From: Lentzea sp. NEAU-D7
Lineage (GTDB): Bacteria > Actinomycetota > Actinomycetes > Mycobacteriales > Pseudonocardiaceae
Direction of reading: 5' to 3'
Assembly (NCBI RefSeq): GCF_026242055.1
Contig: NZ_JAPJDL010000020.1
Coordinates: 62,001 to 126,000 of the forward strand
Length of the DNA: 64,000 bases
Part shown: positions 8,311 through 15,892 of the stretch, piece by piece
Layout of the letters: the number at the start of each line of letters is the position of its first letter
Numbering within the stretch: position 1 is the first letter of the stretch
Made by a program: the position numbers and the translations under genes
Notes under the pieces: generated by a model
Told to the model about the DNA's origin: nothing
Seen by the model: the letters and a program-made list of their open reading frames with translations, nothing else
Database searches by the model: none

Positions 8311-9614
8311 AGGTCGCCTTCCATGCGTTTGAACGGCTCGGCGCTCCCCGCGTTCCGGCGCTGCTCCTCCCAGTACCGGCGCCAGGCCTCGTCCTTCTCG
8401 TCCTGCTTGACCTCGGCGTCCGCTTCGCGGTGCGTCTGGTCGCTCCACTCCTGGACGACCGCGTTGCCGAAGATCTTGGGGTAGTTCGGCAAAGAGAGCG
8501 GCGGAAGCTCGTGTCCGAAGATCTTCGGGGTGACTTCCCTTTCCAGCACACCGGCCGCGTCGTCCAACCGCTCGTCGCCGGTGCCCACGCGGTCGCGGAC
8601 GTTGTCGGCACGGGTTCCGATCAGGGAGTCAATGGCTTTCTTCTTGTCCGCCATCAAGTCGTCGCCGCGCTCACCGAGTTCCCTCAACCGCTTGGCGTCG
8701 TCCGCGTCCAACTTGCCGGCTTCGGCCTTCTTCACCATGTGCAGCGCCTTGTTGGCGTGTTCGGCGGCGTCGCGGTTGTAGTCCGTGACGGTCTTCTTCA
8801 GGTTCTTGGTCGTGCCCTTGAGCATGTCCCGCGAGTTCTTGGCCTCGTCGGACACCTTTTCGAGCTGCTTGACGACCTTGCTGACCTTCTTCGCGTTCTT
8901 GCCCGCCGTGATCGCGCCCTGCGCGACTGTGTCGGCGATGAACGCAGCCTCCGACGCACCGAACGTCACGGGCGCCAACGCCGTTGCCGCGGCGAACTTG
9001 ATGATCGCGTTGGACACGAACGTCGCGATGGCGTCCCGGATCGCACCCCGAACCACACCCACCGCGGACGCGGCGACGGTCATCGCCTGCGCGGCAGAGG
9101 TGGCGTGGCTGGCGCCTCCCGCCACAACGTTCGAGAAGTCCTGCACGGCCTTGCGGTAGCCGTCGATCGCGGCGCCCTGTGTCCCGGACAGCGCACTGAG
9201 CGTGCTCGTGTACTTGTCCGCGGTTTCCTGCATGCGCTTCGCGATGTTGGTCCACGTCTCGGCGATGGCGTTGACGGCGTCGGGGTCGCCTGCCACGAGG
9301 TCGAGCGCCTCTTTGATGAACGCGATGTGCTCGATCAACCAGCCAATACCTGCGGACAGCAGGCTTCCGAGCGGGTTCGTCACGAAGCCGAGCAGGTCCA
9401 TGCCGAAGCCGGCCGCGTCACCCAGGACGGCGGTCCAGTCGCCCTTGATGCCGTCGTAGATCAGGTTCGCGGAGCTGCTGAAGATACCCGCCGCGTCCCA
9501 GGCCTGGGTAGGACTGTCGAAGTTGGAGAAGACCTCGACCCCGTCGGTCTCGGGTTCCCTGGTCGCGTTCAGCGGGTTGAGCTCACCGATGTTCTTCGGG
9601 CCGGGCTCGCTCAT
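8307..9614 (-). CDS. Long helical WXG100/PPE-like protein, putative type VII secretion substrate
   Basis: Protein of 435 residues. The start at 9614 overlaps the upstream stop (ATGA); a longer in-frame start would lie inside the upstream gene. It is almost entirely helical. Residues 30-75 are Gly/Ala-rich and hydrophobic, followed by a WXG100/PPE-like bundle at about 85-150 (ETWTNIAKRMQETADKY), an Ala-rich hydrophobic segment at about 180-220, then a charged coiled-coil-rich tail rich in Lys, Asp and Arg. The order YbaB, EspC, long helical protein resembles the EspL/EspC/EspB-like gene groups of ESX loci. No catalytic or toxin motif is visible. Confidence 0.7.
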   Translation of the reverse strand: MSEPGPKNIGELNPLNATREPETDGVEVFSNFDSPTQAWDAAGIFSSSANLIYDGIKGDWTAVLGDAAGFGMDLLGFVTNPLGSLLSAGIGWLIEHIAFIKEALDLVAGDPDAVNAIAETWTNIAKRMQETADKYTSTLSALSGTQGAAIDGYRKAVQDFSNVVAGGASHATSAAQAMTVAASAVGVVRGAIRDAIATFVSNAIIKFAAATALAPVTFGASEAAFIADTVAQGAITAGKNAKKVSKVVKQLEKVSDEAKNSRDMLKGTTKNLKKTVTDYNRDAAEHANKALHMVKKAEAGKLDADDAKRLRELGERGDDLMADKKKAIDSLIGTRADNVRDRVGTGDERLDDAAGVLEREVTPKIFGHELPPLSLPNYPKIFGNAVVQEWSDQTHREADAEVKQDEKDEAWRRYWEEQRRNAGSAEPFKRMEGDL

Positions 9615-9937
9615 GACTCCTCCCCGTCCAGACCCTTGCGCAGCTTCTCGAACATCTGCGCCGCGGCTTCCTCCTGGTCGGCATAGGTCTTGCACATGTC
9701 GGCGAACCGCTGAATCAGCACGTCACCCGCCTCCTTGACGGCGTCGACGTACTCGCTCGCCTCTCCGGTCCAGTTGCTCATGAGAGCCGCGAAGGGCTGG
9801 CCCGCGACACCCCACGCCTCGAAGTTCCAAAGGTTGTCGGCTCCCGCCGCTTTGGCGTCGGGAAGCCCTCCGATGAGCGCCTGCAGCTCGCGCCGGTGGA
9901 CGTCGAGGATCTCCAGGTCGACGTGGAAGCCCGACAT
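9611..9937 (-). CDS. EspC-like (WXG100-fold) type VII secretion protein
   Basis: Small helical protein of 108 residues typical of the ESX EspC/WXG100 group. It has two helical halves around a Trp/Gly-rich turn (FEAWGVAGQPFAALMSNW, about residues 43-60) and ends in a charged helix (EEAAAQMFEKLRKG). The ATG at 9937 shares one base with the upstream stop; a GTG one codon earlier is also possible. Such proteins are usually secreted as helical pairs, and the long helical gene downstream is the likely partner. Confidence 0.78.
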   Translation of the reverse strand: MSGFHVDLEILDVHRRELQALIGGLPDAKAAGADNLWNFEAWGVAGQPFAALMSNWTGEASEYVDAVKEAGDVLIQRFADMCKTYADQEEAAAQMFEKLRKGLDGEES

Positions 9938-10452
9938 CACCAGCCACCTTCCTTCTTGAAGAGGCTGCGCTGGTCGTAGTCGGTGTCGTCGTCCTCGGCG
10001 GGGCGGCGGGCCGGGCGGGGTGCGGGCGGCGGCTGGGACGCGGCCGCGTCCTGTTGTTCCTCGTTCACGACGAACTGTGGTGCCGGCGGTGCGGGTTCGT
10101 CCGGGACGTCGATCGGTGGGATCTGGGACTGGACGAACTGCATCGCCTCGCTGTTGTCGCCGATGAGCGGGGCCATGATGGTGGTGATCTGGCCCACGGC
10201 TTGGGCCTGGGCGCGTTTGGCCGTGGACATCACGAGAGCAGCTAGGCGGTCTTTGGGCATGTCGTCGGCCTTTGTGCCGAACGACAGGCTCAGCAGCGCT
10301 CCCCCTGCGCTGACGCTGACCGTCACGGCGCCGTCCGTGCTGGTGGCGGCGCCGGTCAGGCTTGCGATTCGGGACTTGGCCTCTTCTGCCTGTTCGAGCA
10401 GGGCGGCGGTGCGCTGCTCGTAGTCCTCGATGAGCTGGTTCGGATCGGTCAT
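9937..10452 (-). CDS. YbaB/EbfC (EspL-like) family protein
   Basis: Protein of 171 residues. Residues 1-100 fit the YbaB/EbfC fold: an N-terminal coiled-coil helix (YEQRTAALLEQAEEAKSRI), a beta sheet (AVTVSVSAGGALLSLSF) and a second helix. A Pro/Ala-rich linker and an acidic-to-basic tail follow. In mycobacterial ESX-1 loci the YbaB-fold protein EspL helps stabilise Esp substrates, and the identical context here suggests a chaperone-like role. It is the first gene of the five-gene chain, 43 bp after the DUF397 gene. Confidence 0.82.
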   Translation of the reverse strand: MTDPNQLIEDYEQRTAALLEQAEEAKSRIASLTGAATSTDGAVTVSVSAGGALLSLSFGTKADDMPKDRLAALVMSTAKRAQAQAVGQITTIMAPLIGDNSEAMQFVQSQIPPIDVPDEPAPPAPQFVVNEEQQDAAASQPPPAPRPARRPAEDDDTDYDQRSLFKKEGGW

Positions 10453-10495
10453 GCGGTCCCCCCTTGCACGTGCGTGCCGGGGACGTTACCGAGAG

Positions 10496-10666
10496 TTACC
10501 GCGTTGCGCTGGCGAAACGGGTCAAGCGCAGGAACGCGGACCAGGCTTCGGTGGAGACCGGGAGGTGGGTGTTCGGCGCCTTGCTGTCTCGGATGCCAAT
10601 TCTGCGGCCTACCTCGACGCAGTTGTTGCTGCTGCCGCTGTAGCTGCTCTTGCGCCAGGCGGTCAT
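10496..10666 (-). CDS. DUF397 protein, small partner of an XRE regulator
   Basis: A 56-residue protein read directly from the sequence. It begins MTAWRKSSYSGSSNNCVEV, the hallmark of DUF397, followed by IRDSKAP and a WSAFL helix near the C-terminus. DUF397 proteins pair with XRE/DUF5753 regulators in actinomycetes and some pairs behave like toxin-antitoxin modules. The ATG overlaps the stop of the XRE gene (ATGA), which supports co-translation. Confidence 0.88.
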   Translation of the reverse strand: MTAWRKSSYSGSSNNCVEVGRRIGIRDSKAPNTHLPVSTEAWSAFLRLTRFASATR

Positions 10667-11499
10667 TGGAGGCCCTCCAAGATGTTGTCGATCACCGCCC
10701 TCGATTCTTCCTCAGTCAGAGCGACGGCCGCGAGAGCCGTCAGGATGTCCTCGTGGACCTTGATGGTCTCGGGGTCGTCGAAGAACAGGCAGTAGTTGAC
10801 GCTGTCGGCGTAAACGACCGGCGGATACTTCGGGAACTTCATCAGGCAGAAGTCACCGCAGGTGCCCGCGTGCACGCCTGCGGACCGCGGAACGATCCGG
10901 ATGCTGACGTAATTTCGCACCGACATCCTGAGCAGGTGGGCCAGTTGTTCGCGCCACACCTCAACGCTGCCGACTGGAAGCTCCAGTGCCTGTTCGTGCA
11001 CGAGGAAGACGAATTTCCTGGCAGGTTCGAGAATGGACGCGCGAGCCGCCCTGGCAGCGGCGACTGCCGGGACGTCCTCGGCCTCGATCACGGGCGAACG
11101 TTCGGTGACGATGTAGCCGTAGTCCGGCGTTTGCACCAGGCCGGGCACGAGGATCATCGACCAGGTGATGATCTCCTCAGCGTCCTGCTCGTGGTCGATC
11201 AACGTGCGCACCTGGTCCGGCACAACGTCCTTTGGAATCTGAAGCCAGGCGTTGCCCGACTCGTGGAACAGCGCCAGCAGGTGTTCGCGTTCCTCGACGG
11301 TGGCCCGGCAGTAGCCGAGCAGCAGCAAGACGTCCGCCTCCGTCACGCCGCCCTTGCCGAGCGTCATGTCGGAGATCTTGGCTTCCTGCCAGCCGAGGAG
11401 TTCGGCGAGTTTGCGATGGGTGAGGCCGGTCCTCGCGATGATGGCGCGAACAGTGCCACCGAATTCCCGGCCCACCACACTGGACGATCTTTTGGGCAT
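10663..11499 (-). CDS. XRE helix-turn-helix regulator with DUF5753 domain (Scr1-type)
   Basis: Protein of 278 residues. The helix-turn-helix is at about residues 12-65 (LTHRKLAELLGWQEAKIS). A DUF5753 domain covers about 85-270, with family features IITWSMILVPGLVQTPDY and an EDILTALAAVALTEEESR tail. It is coupled to a DUF397 gene, the arrangement of the actinomycete-specific Scr1-like regulator or antitoxin pair. It sits 24 bp downstream of the adenylating-enzyme gene and just upstream of the type VII-associated operon, so it could affect either. Confidence 0.88.
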   Translation of the reverse strand: MPKRSSSVVGREFGGTVRAIIARTGLTHRKLAELLGWQEAKISDMTLGKGGVTEADVLLLLGYCRATVEEREHLLALFHESGNAWLQIPKDVVPDQVRTLIDHEQDAEEIITWSMILVPGLVQTPDYGYIVTERSPVIEAEDVPAVAAARAARASILEPARKFVFLVHEQALELPVGSVEVWREQLAHLLRMSVRNYVSIRIVPRSAGVHAGTCGDFCLMKFPKYPPVVYADSVNYCLFFDDPETIKVHEDILTALAAVALTEEESRAVIDNILEGLQ

Positions 11500-11523
11500 G
11501 CTCGGAAAGCTAGGCCCGGCAGG

Positions 11524-12909
11524 TCATTCTTCTCCATTCCTTCCGGCCAAATGTGCCTGAAGGTAGGACGCATGGAGCGGCTCCATGTTTCGGATGATCT
11601 TGCCGCTGGGCGTCCTGGGTAACGTGTCCATGACGTGGATGTGCTGGGGCAGCTTGAATTCCGCAAGCCTCTCCGTGCACCACTCCGACAACGCCTGTGC
11701 GGTGAGCGTGTCGCTCAGCGTGCCCACGTACGCGCGGATTTCCGCGGAGCCCACGGCTACGGCCTCGGTCACCTGCGGGTGTCCACGCAGGACCTGTTCG
11801 ACCTCGGTCAGGTCGACCTTGTTGCCGCGCACCACTACCAGCGAGTCGGCGCGGCCGAGCAGGCGCAGTTCGCCGTCGGGGGTGAACTCGCCGCGGTCGC
11901 CGGTGCGGAACCAGCCGCCGGAGAAGCGCGCCGGGTCGTCCGAGGACGGGTAGGGCGTTTCCGGAAGAGCCACTTCCACCAGGCCGTTGCGCACTCGTGC
12001 TGTGATGCCCGGCATGGGCTTGCCGACGGACGGGCGGACCGTGCCGGAGACGGCGATGGTCAGCGCGCCGGTTTCGGTGGTGCCGAAGCATTCGCCCACC
12101 GGGAAGCCGTATGCGGCAAGGAACCTGTCGGCCACGTCCTGCGGCATCATCTCGCCGCCGGCGAACGCGCCGCGGACCGTGCGCAGCGCGTCGCGGTCGG
12201 GGGAGGAGGCCAGCAGGTCGAAGTGGAACGGCAGGCCGGTGACGAAGTCGACCTCGTGAGTGCGTGCGCAGGAGAGCATGTCTTCTGCGGTCGGGCTTGC
12301 GGCGAACACGAGGTGCACGCCTGCCGCGAGAGAGTGCAGCAGGCCGCCGATCAGACCGAAGCTGTGCGCGGGGGAGTTGAGCAGCAGCAGGCGTTCGCCG
12401 CGGCGCGCCATGCCCGCGGACGCCTCGAACCGCGCCACCTCGTCCACCAGGGACGACGTGCTGCGGCCGATGACCTTCGGGCGGCCGGTCGAGCCGGAGC
12501 TGAACTGGACGAGCCGGTGCGGCGAAGAAGCGGGGAGGCCGTCGACCCGCTCGGCCACGAGTCCGTACCGCTCCTGGAAGCCCTGAGCGGCAGTGCCGCC
12601 GGGGTGCACGAGGAACTCGGGGCGTGTGAGTTCGTGCAGGACGTGGGCTTCGGCCGGGCGCAGGCGGTGGTCGATCGAGATCACCTGCGCGCCGAGGCTC
12701 CACAACGCGAGCACGGCTTCCAGCTGGCTGAAGCTCGGCGGCACCTGGACGGCGACCGTGCTGCCGTCACCGATGCCGACGGCGGCGAAGCGAAGGGCGT
12801 GAGCGGTGACGTCGGCGCGCAGGAGGCCGTGCGTGACCGTGTTGCGATGGCTGAAGACCGGCACCTCGTCGCCGTTGCGGTGCAACAGGTCGGTGATGAA
12901 CTCGCGCAC
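11524..12909 (-). CDS. Stand-alone AMP-binding adenylating enzyme, predicted aminohydroxybenzoate ligase
   Basis: ATP-dependent acyl-adenylating enzyme of 461 residues. The P-loop (SSGSTGRPK) is at about 155, FGTTETG at about 285, TGDRG at about 350, and the catalytic-Lys motif PRTPSGKI at about 435. No carrier-protein or condensation domain follows, so it makes a free acyl-AMP or acyl-CoA, or loads a carrier in trans. The GTG start follows AAGGAG by 7 bp. It is the third gene after the aldolase and type II dehydroquinate synthase, so 3-amino-4-hydroxybenzoate is the likely substrate. The fold is certain; the substrate is inferred. Confidence 0.85.
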   Translation of the reverse strand: MREFITDLLHRNGDEVPVFSHRNTVTHGLLRADVTAHALRFAAVGIGDGSTVAVQVPPSFSQLEAVLALWSLGAQVISIDHRLRPAEAHVLHELTRPEFLVHPGGTAAQGFQERYGLVAERVDGLPASSPHRLVQFSSGSTGRPKVIGRSTSSLVDEVARFEASAGMARRGERLLLLNSPAHSFGLIGGLLHSLAAGVHLVFAASPTAEDMLSCARTHEVDFVTGLPFHFDLLASSPDRDALRTVRGAFAGGEMMPQDVADRFLAAYGFPVGECFGTTETGALTIAVSGTVRPSVGKPMPGITARVRNGLVEVALPETPYPSSDDPARFSGGWFRTGDRGEFTPDGELRLLGRADSLVVVRGNKVDLTEVEQVLRGHPQVTEAVAVGSAEIRAYVGTLSDTLTAQALSEWCTERLAEFKLPQHIHVMDTLPRTPSGKIIRNMEPLHASYLQAHLAGRNGEE

Positions 12910-12910
12910 T

Positions 12911-13984
12911 TCATGACTCCTTGCAGAACTCGCCGATGGGGAGGCCCACGTGCCGTTGCTCGGACGCGATGTAGCCGAGCAGCTCGTCGCCGGGCTGGAG
13001 TTCGGTGACGTTGCGGACCTTGCCGCCGGGTGCGAGGACGCGGACGTGCCAGTCGTCCTGCACCATCAGGTCGACCACGACGTTCTCCGGCGAGCGCGCG
13101 GTGATCGTGAGCATCGGGCGTGACTCGAGCTTGGCCCTGCCGACGGTGAGCTCGCGGGTGCGGCCGTCGGCGTCGACGGCGAGGACCTTGCTGCCGGACC
13201 GCAGTTCGGACAGGTAGTTGGTGCGGTTCGCCGGGCCCAGCACGTACGAGTGCAGCGCGCCCGCGTTCACCCGGAACGGCCGCGTCGGCATGTACGGCAA
13301 CGGATGCGTCTCGCTGCAGCAGAGGATGAAGCCCGACGAGAACGAGCCGACCAGGATGCCCTCGTCCTCGCGGAAGTGCGAGGCGGTGTCGACGCAGACG
13401 CGGTCGCCGAGGCCGTTGTGGGTCAACGCCTCCACGGTGAGGGTGGTCAGGGTCAGCGGCGGGGACGTGACTTCGAGCAGGCGGGCCAGTTTGAACACGT
13501 CGGTCGCGTCCCGCGGTGCCATCAGCACGCCGTCCGAGCCGTGTTCGAGGCATTCGAGGACGATCGCGGCCTCGACGAGGTCGGAGACGACGGTGACCAG
13601 CTTGCCGGGGGCGCCGTCGGCGGCGGCGATCACGATCTCCAGCGGGATCTTCGTCGGGTCGGTGAACGCGACGACGGTGTGGTCGAGCCGTTCCGCCGCG
13701 GCGCAGGCGAGCTTGAGCGTGCGGTCGTCGCTGACCGTCACGAACGCGGAACCCGAGGACAGCCGGTCCAGCTGGTCCTGGTCGTCGACCTCCACGATGA
13801 CCAGGTGGGGGCTGTCGGCCGAGTCGCCTGCGAGCAGCACGCGGGTGATCGTGGGCGGCAGGCCGTCCAGCAGCGACGGGTCGTCCGCGACGACTCCGGC
13901 GATCCGGCTGTGCACGGCCGCGTCGACCACGGCGGTCCGGTGCGCTTCCGGGACGGTTCTGAGGTCGATCCAGGCGAACTTCAC
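12911..13984 (-). CDS. 3-dehydroquinate synthase II-type enzyme (GriH-like)
   Basis: Protein of 357 residues resembling the archaeal-type dehydroquinate synthase, which uses NAD to deaminate and cyclise 2-amino-3,7-dideoxyheptulosonate. In Streptomyces griseus the homologue GriH forms 3-amino-4-hydroxybenzoate instead. Recognisable stretches are KFAWIDLR at the N-terminus, LTLTTLTVEALTHNGLGDRV at about 180, GSFSSGFILCCSETH at about 215 and RPFRVNAGALHSYV at about 240. The GTG start at 13984 overlaps the aldolase stop (GTGA). A role in ordinary shikimate synthesis is less likely, because bacteria use AroB and because of the operon partners. Confidence 0.87.
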   Translation of the reverse strand: MKFAWIDLRTVPEAHRTAVVDAAVHSRIAGVVADDPSLLDGLPPTITRVLLAGDSADSPHLVIVEVDDQDQLDRLSSGSAFVTVSDDRTLKLACAAAERLDHTVVAFTDPTKIPLEIVIAAADGAPGKLVTVVSDLVEAAIVLECLEHGSDGVLMAPRDATDVFKLARLLEVTSPPLTLTTLTVEALTHNGLGDRVCVDTASHFREDEGILVGSFSSGFILCCSETHPLPYMPTRPFRVNAGALHSYVLGPANRTNYLSELRSGSKVLAVDADGRTRELTVGRAKLESRPMLTITARSPENVVVDLMVQDDWHVRVLAPGGKVRNVTELQPGDELLGYIASEQRHVGLPIGEFCKES

Positions 13985-14778
13985 CGGTTCTCCAAGGTGG
14001 CGGTCAGGGCGTGGATGAGACTGGCGTCGGTGGGCGCGTGGACGATCGACGCCAGCTCCGCGACCAGGTGCATCGGCGTCGGTGAGGTGAAGACCCGCCG
14101 TCCGACGGCGAGGCCCGCGCAGCCCGCGTCCATCGCCACGCGGGCGTGTCCGGCGAGGCTGTGCGCGGAGGCGGGACCACCCGCGACGACCACGGGGATC
14201 GGGCAGCCGGCGACCACGTCCGCCATGTCCTCGGCCGGGTGCGCGAGGGCGGTCTTGACGATGTCCGCGCCGAGGTCCGCTGCGATGTTGACGACGTGCG
14301 CCAGCAGAGCGGGGTCCTTGGGGTCGCCGATGCGCGGGCCGCGGGCGTAGGCCATCACGACCAGCGGGACGTTCCACGAGTCGCACGCGGCCGCGACCGT
14401 GCCGAGGTCGGTGAGCTGGCGGGCCTCCGTGTCGGAGCCGATGTTGACGTGCACGCTCACCGCGTCCGCGCCGAGCCGCAACGCTTCGTCGACCTCGCCG
14501 ACGAGCACCTTGGCGTTGGCGTCGGCCATGTGCGCGGTGCCCGCGCTCAGGTGCACGATCAGCGCGCATCCGCCCAGCACGGCGGGATCGATGGTGCGAA
14601 CTCGTCCTTTGTGGACGATGATGGCGTCGGCGCCGCCCTGCACGACGGCGCGGATCAGCTCCTGCCACCGGTCCTGCGGCACCACCGGACCGTCCGAAAC
14701 GCTGTGGTCCAACGGCACGAAGAGGTACCTGTCGTCGTGCGGACGGGAAAGGCGTCGCAGCCGCAACGCTTTCCTCAT
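13981..14778 (-). CDS. DhnA-type aldolase (GriI-like C7 sugar synthase)
   Basis: Class I aldolase of the DeoC/FbaB-DhnA group, 265 residues. GriI-type members join aspartate-4-semialdehyde with dihydroxyacetone phosphate to a C7 product. Markers are VPLDHSVSDGP at about 24, IIVHKGRVR at about 54, VMAYARGPR at about 145, the Schiff-base lysine region DIVKTA at about 175 and VVVAGGPAS at about 198. The ATG at 14778 is chosen because AAGGGG lies 10 bp upstream; the in-frame GTG at 14787 would leave only 1 bp. First gene of the three-gene operon, divergent from a LysR gene. Confidence 0.87.
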   Translation of the reverse strand: MRKALRLRRLSRPHDDRYLFVPLDHSVSDGPVVPQDRWQELIRAVVQGGADAIIVHKGRVRTIDPAVLGGCALIVHLSAGTAHMADANAKVLVGEVDEALRLGADAVSVHVNIGSDTEARQLTDLGTVAAACDSWNVPLVVMAYARGPRIGDPKDPALLAHVVNIAADLGADIVKTALAHPAEDMADVVAGCPIPVVVAGGPASAHSLAGHARVAMDAGCAGLAVGRRVFTSPTPMHLVAELASIVHAPTDASLIHALTATLENR

Positions 14779-14856
14779 GGCGCTCACACCCCTTGCGATC
14801 GTTTGGTGTCAACAGCAGCGTGGAGCAGGCGGCGCGCGCAGCGGCAGGTGTGAGGT

Positions 14857-14880
14857 GCCGATAATTCCGGAGTTATCGGC
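14857..14880. promoter_or_regulatory. Candidate LysR operator between the aminohydroxybenzoate operon and its LysR gene
   Basis: Perfect 8-bp inverted repeat GCCGATAA / TTATCGGC around an 8-bp spacer (TTCCGGAG). The arms give the A/T-rich dyad with the T-N11/12-A geometry typical of LysR-type sites. It lies in the 190-bp divergent region, 79 bp from the aldolase start and 98 bp from the LysR start. Confidence 0.5.
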
Positions 14881-14977
14881 CTGACAGAGCAACCGCCCTT
14901 GCAACGGCCACGGAGCGTCATCTGGTGACACCCACGTGGCCGTGTTTGTGGATCGGCAACTGTCCTAGGCTTCCTCA

Positions 14978-15892
14978 GTGCGAATGGAGCTGAGACATCT
15001 GCACGTGGTGCTGACCGTCGCGCGAGCAGGCAGCATCAGCCGGGCCGCCTCCCAGATGAAGATCGCCCAGGCCGGGCTGACCGCGCAGGTGCGCCGGATC
15101 GAGGCGAGTCTCGGCGGGCCGTTGTTCCTGCGCCGCACCGACGGCGTCGAGCTGACCGAACTGGGCCGCCACGTCGTGCTGCGGGCCCAGGACCTGGTCG
15201 AACGGTTCGACGACCTGCTCGTCACCTCGCGCAAGCTGGCCGAGCGCGGCGACTCGGGCATCCGGCTCGGTGGTGTGGCCGGCTCGCCGACCGCGCTGCT
15301 GGTCGGGGTGGTCAGGGAGATCCTGCCGAACCTGCCGCAGACCACGCACGTCGAACGCGGAGGCGACGCCGTGCTGGAGCTCGTCCGCACGGGCGACCTC
15401 GACCTGGCCCTGGTGGTGGAGTTCCCGCGCAGCCCCTTGCGGTTCCCGGAGGCGGTCGGTCTGCGCGGAGTCGTCACGGAACGCATGCTGATCGGCGTCC
15501 CGGTGGGTCACCGGCTGTCCGGCCGCAGCGAGGTGCTGCTGTCGGAGCTCGCCGGCGAGGAGTGGGTCGTCCCGGACGAGAACCACGGCGGCCGGCTGAA
15601 CCTGGAACTGGCGTGCGAGGCGGTTGGGTTCACGCCGCGGTGCGCGCACTTCGGCATCGACCCCGCGGTCGCCGCGGACCTGGTGCGGTCGACCGGCGCC
15701 GTGGCGGGGTTCTTCCCCGGTCACGACCTGCCGGGCGTGCTGCTCAAGCCGATCATCGGCAACCCGCTGCACCGGCGGATCACGCTGGTGTGGAACGCCG
15801 ACGCCGCCGAACACGTGGACGACGTGCACGCCGGCCTGCTGCGCGCCTACCACGAGCGCACGCCGCACTCGGGCCGGCTGCTGGCGTCATGA
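14978..15892 (+). CDS. LysR-family regulator divergent from the aminohydroxybenzoate operon
   Basis: Protein of 304 residues. The N-terminal helix-turn-helix (residues 3-62, with ISRAASQMKIAQAGLTAQVR) is followed by an effector-binding domain. A TAGGCT -10-like box at about 14966 ends 7 bp before the GTG, so a leaderless transcript starting at the GTG is likely; an ATG lies two codons further in. LysR regulators often control the divergent operon, and the dyad at 14857-14880 fits that. The last 6 bp overlap the convergent kinase gene. Confidence 0.88.
   Translation: MRMELRHLHVVLTVARAGSISRAASQMKIAQAGLTAQVRRIEASLGGPLFLRRTDGVELTELGRHVVLRAQDLVERFDDLLVTSRKLAERGDSGIRLGGVAGSPTALLVGVVREILPNLPQTTHVERGGDAVLELVRTGDLDLALVVEFPRSPLRFPEAVGLRGVVTERMLIGVPVGHRLSGRSEVLLSELAGEEWVVPDENHGGRLNLELACEAVGFTPRCAHFGIDPAVAADLVRSTGAVAGFFPGHDLPGVLLKPIIGNPLHRRITLVWNADAAEHVDDVHAGLLRAYHERTPHSGRLLAS

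Noticed and set aside
8307..9614. Polymorphic toxin with C-terminal effector domain
   Set aside because: The C-terminal 150 residues are charged coiled coil with no catalytic motif, and no immunity-like gene follows.
11524..12909. NRPS adenylation domain of a larger biosynthetic cluster
   Set aside because: No carrier or condensation domains follow in either direction within the window; it is a free-standing enzyme.
12911..14812. A 633-residue open frame covering the dehydroquinate synthase gene and the aldolase region
   Set aside because: Only the part from 13984 onward matches a known fold. The rest is antiparallel-frame shadow of the aldolase gene, and a GTGA junction marks the real start.
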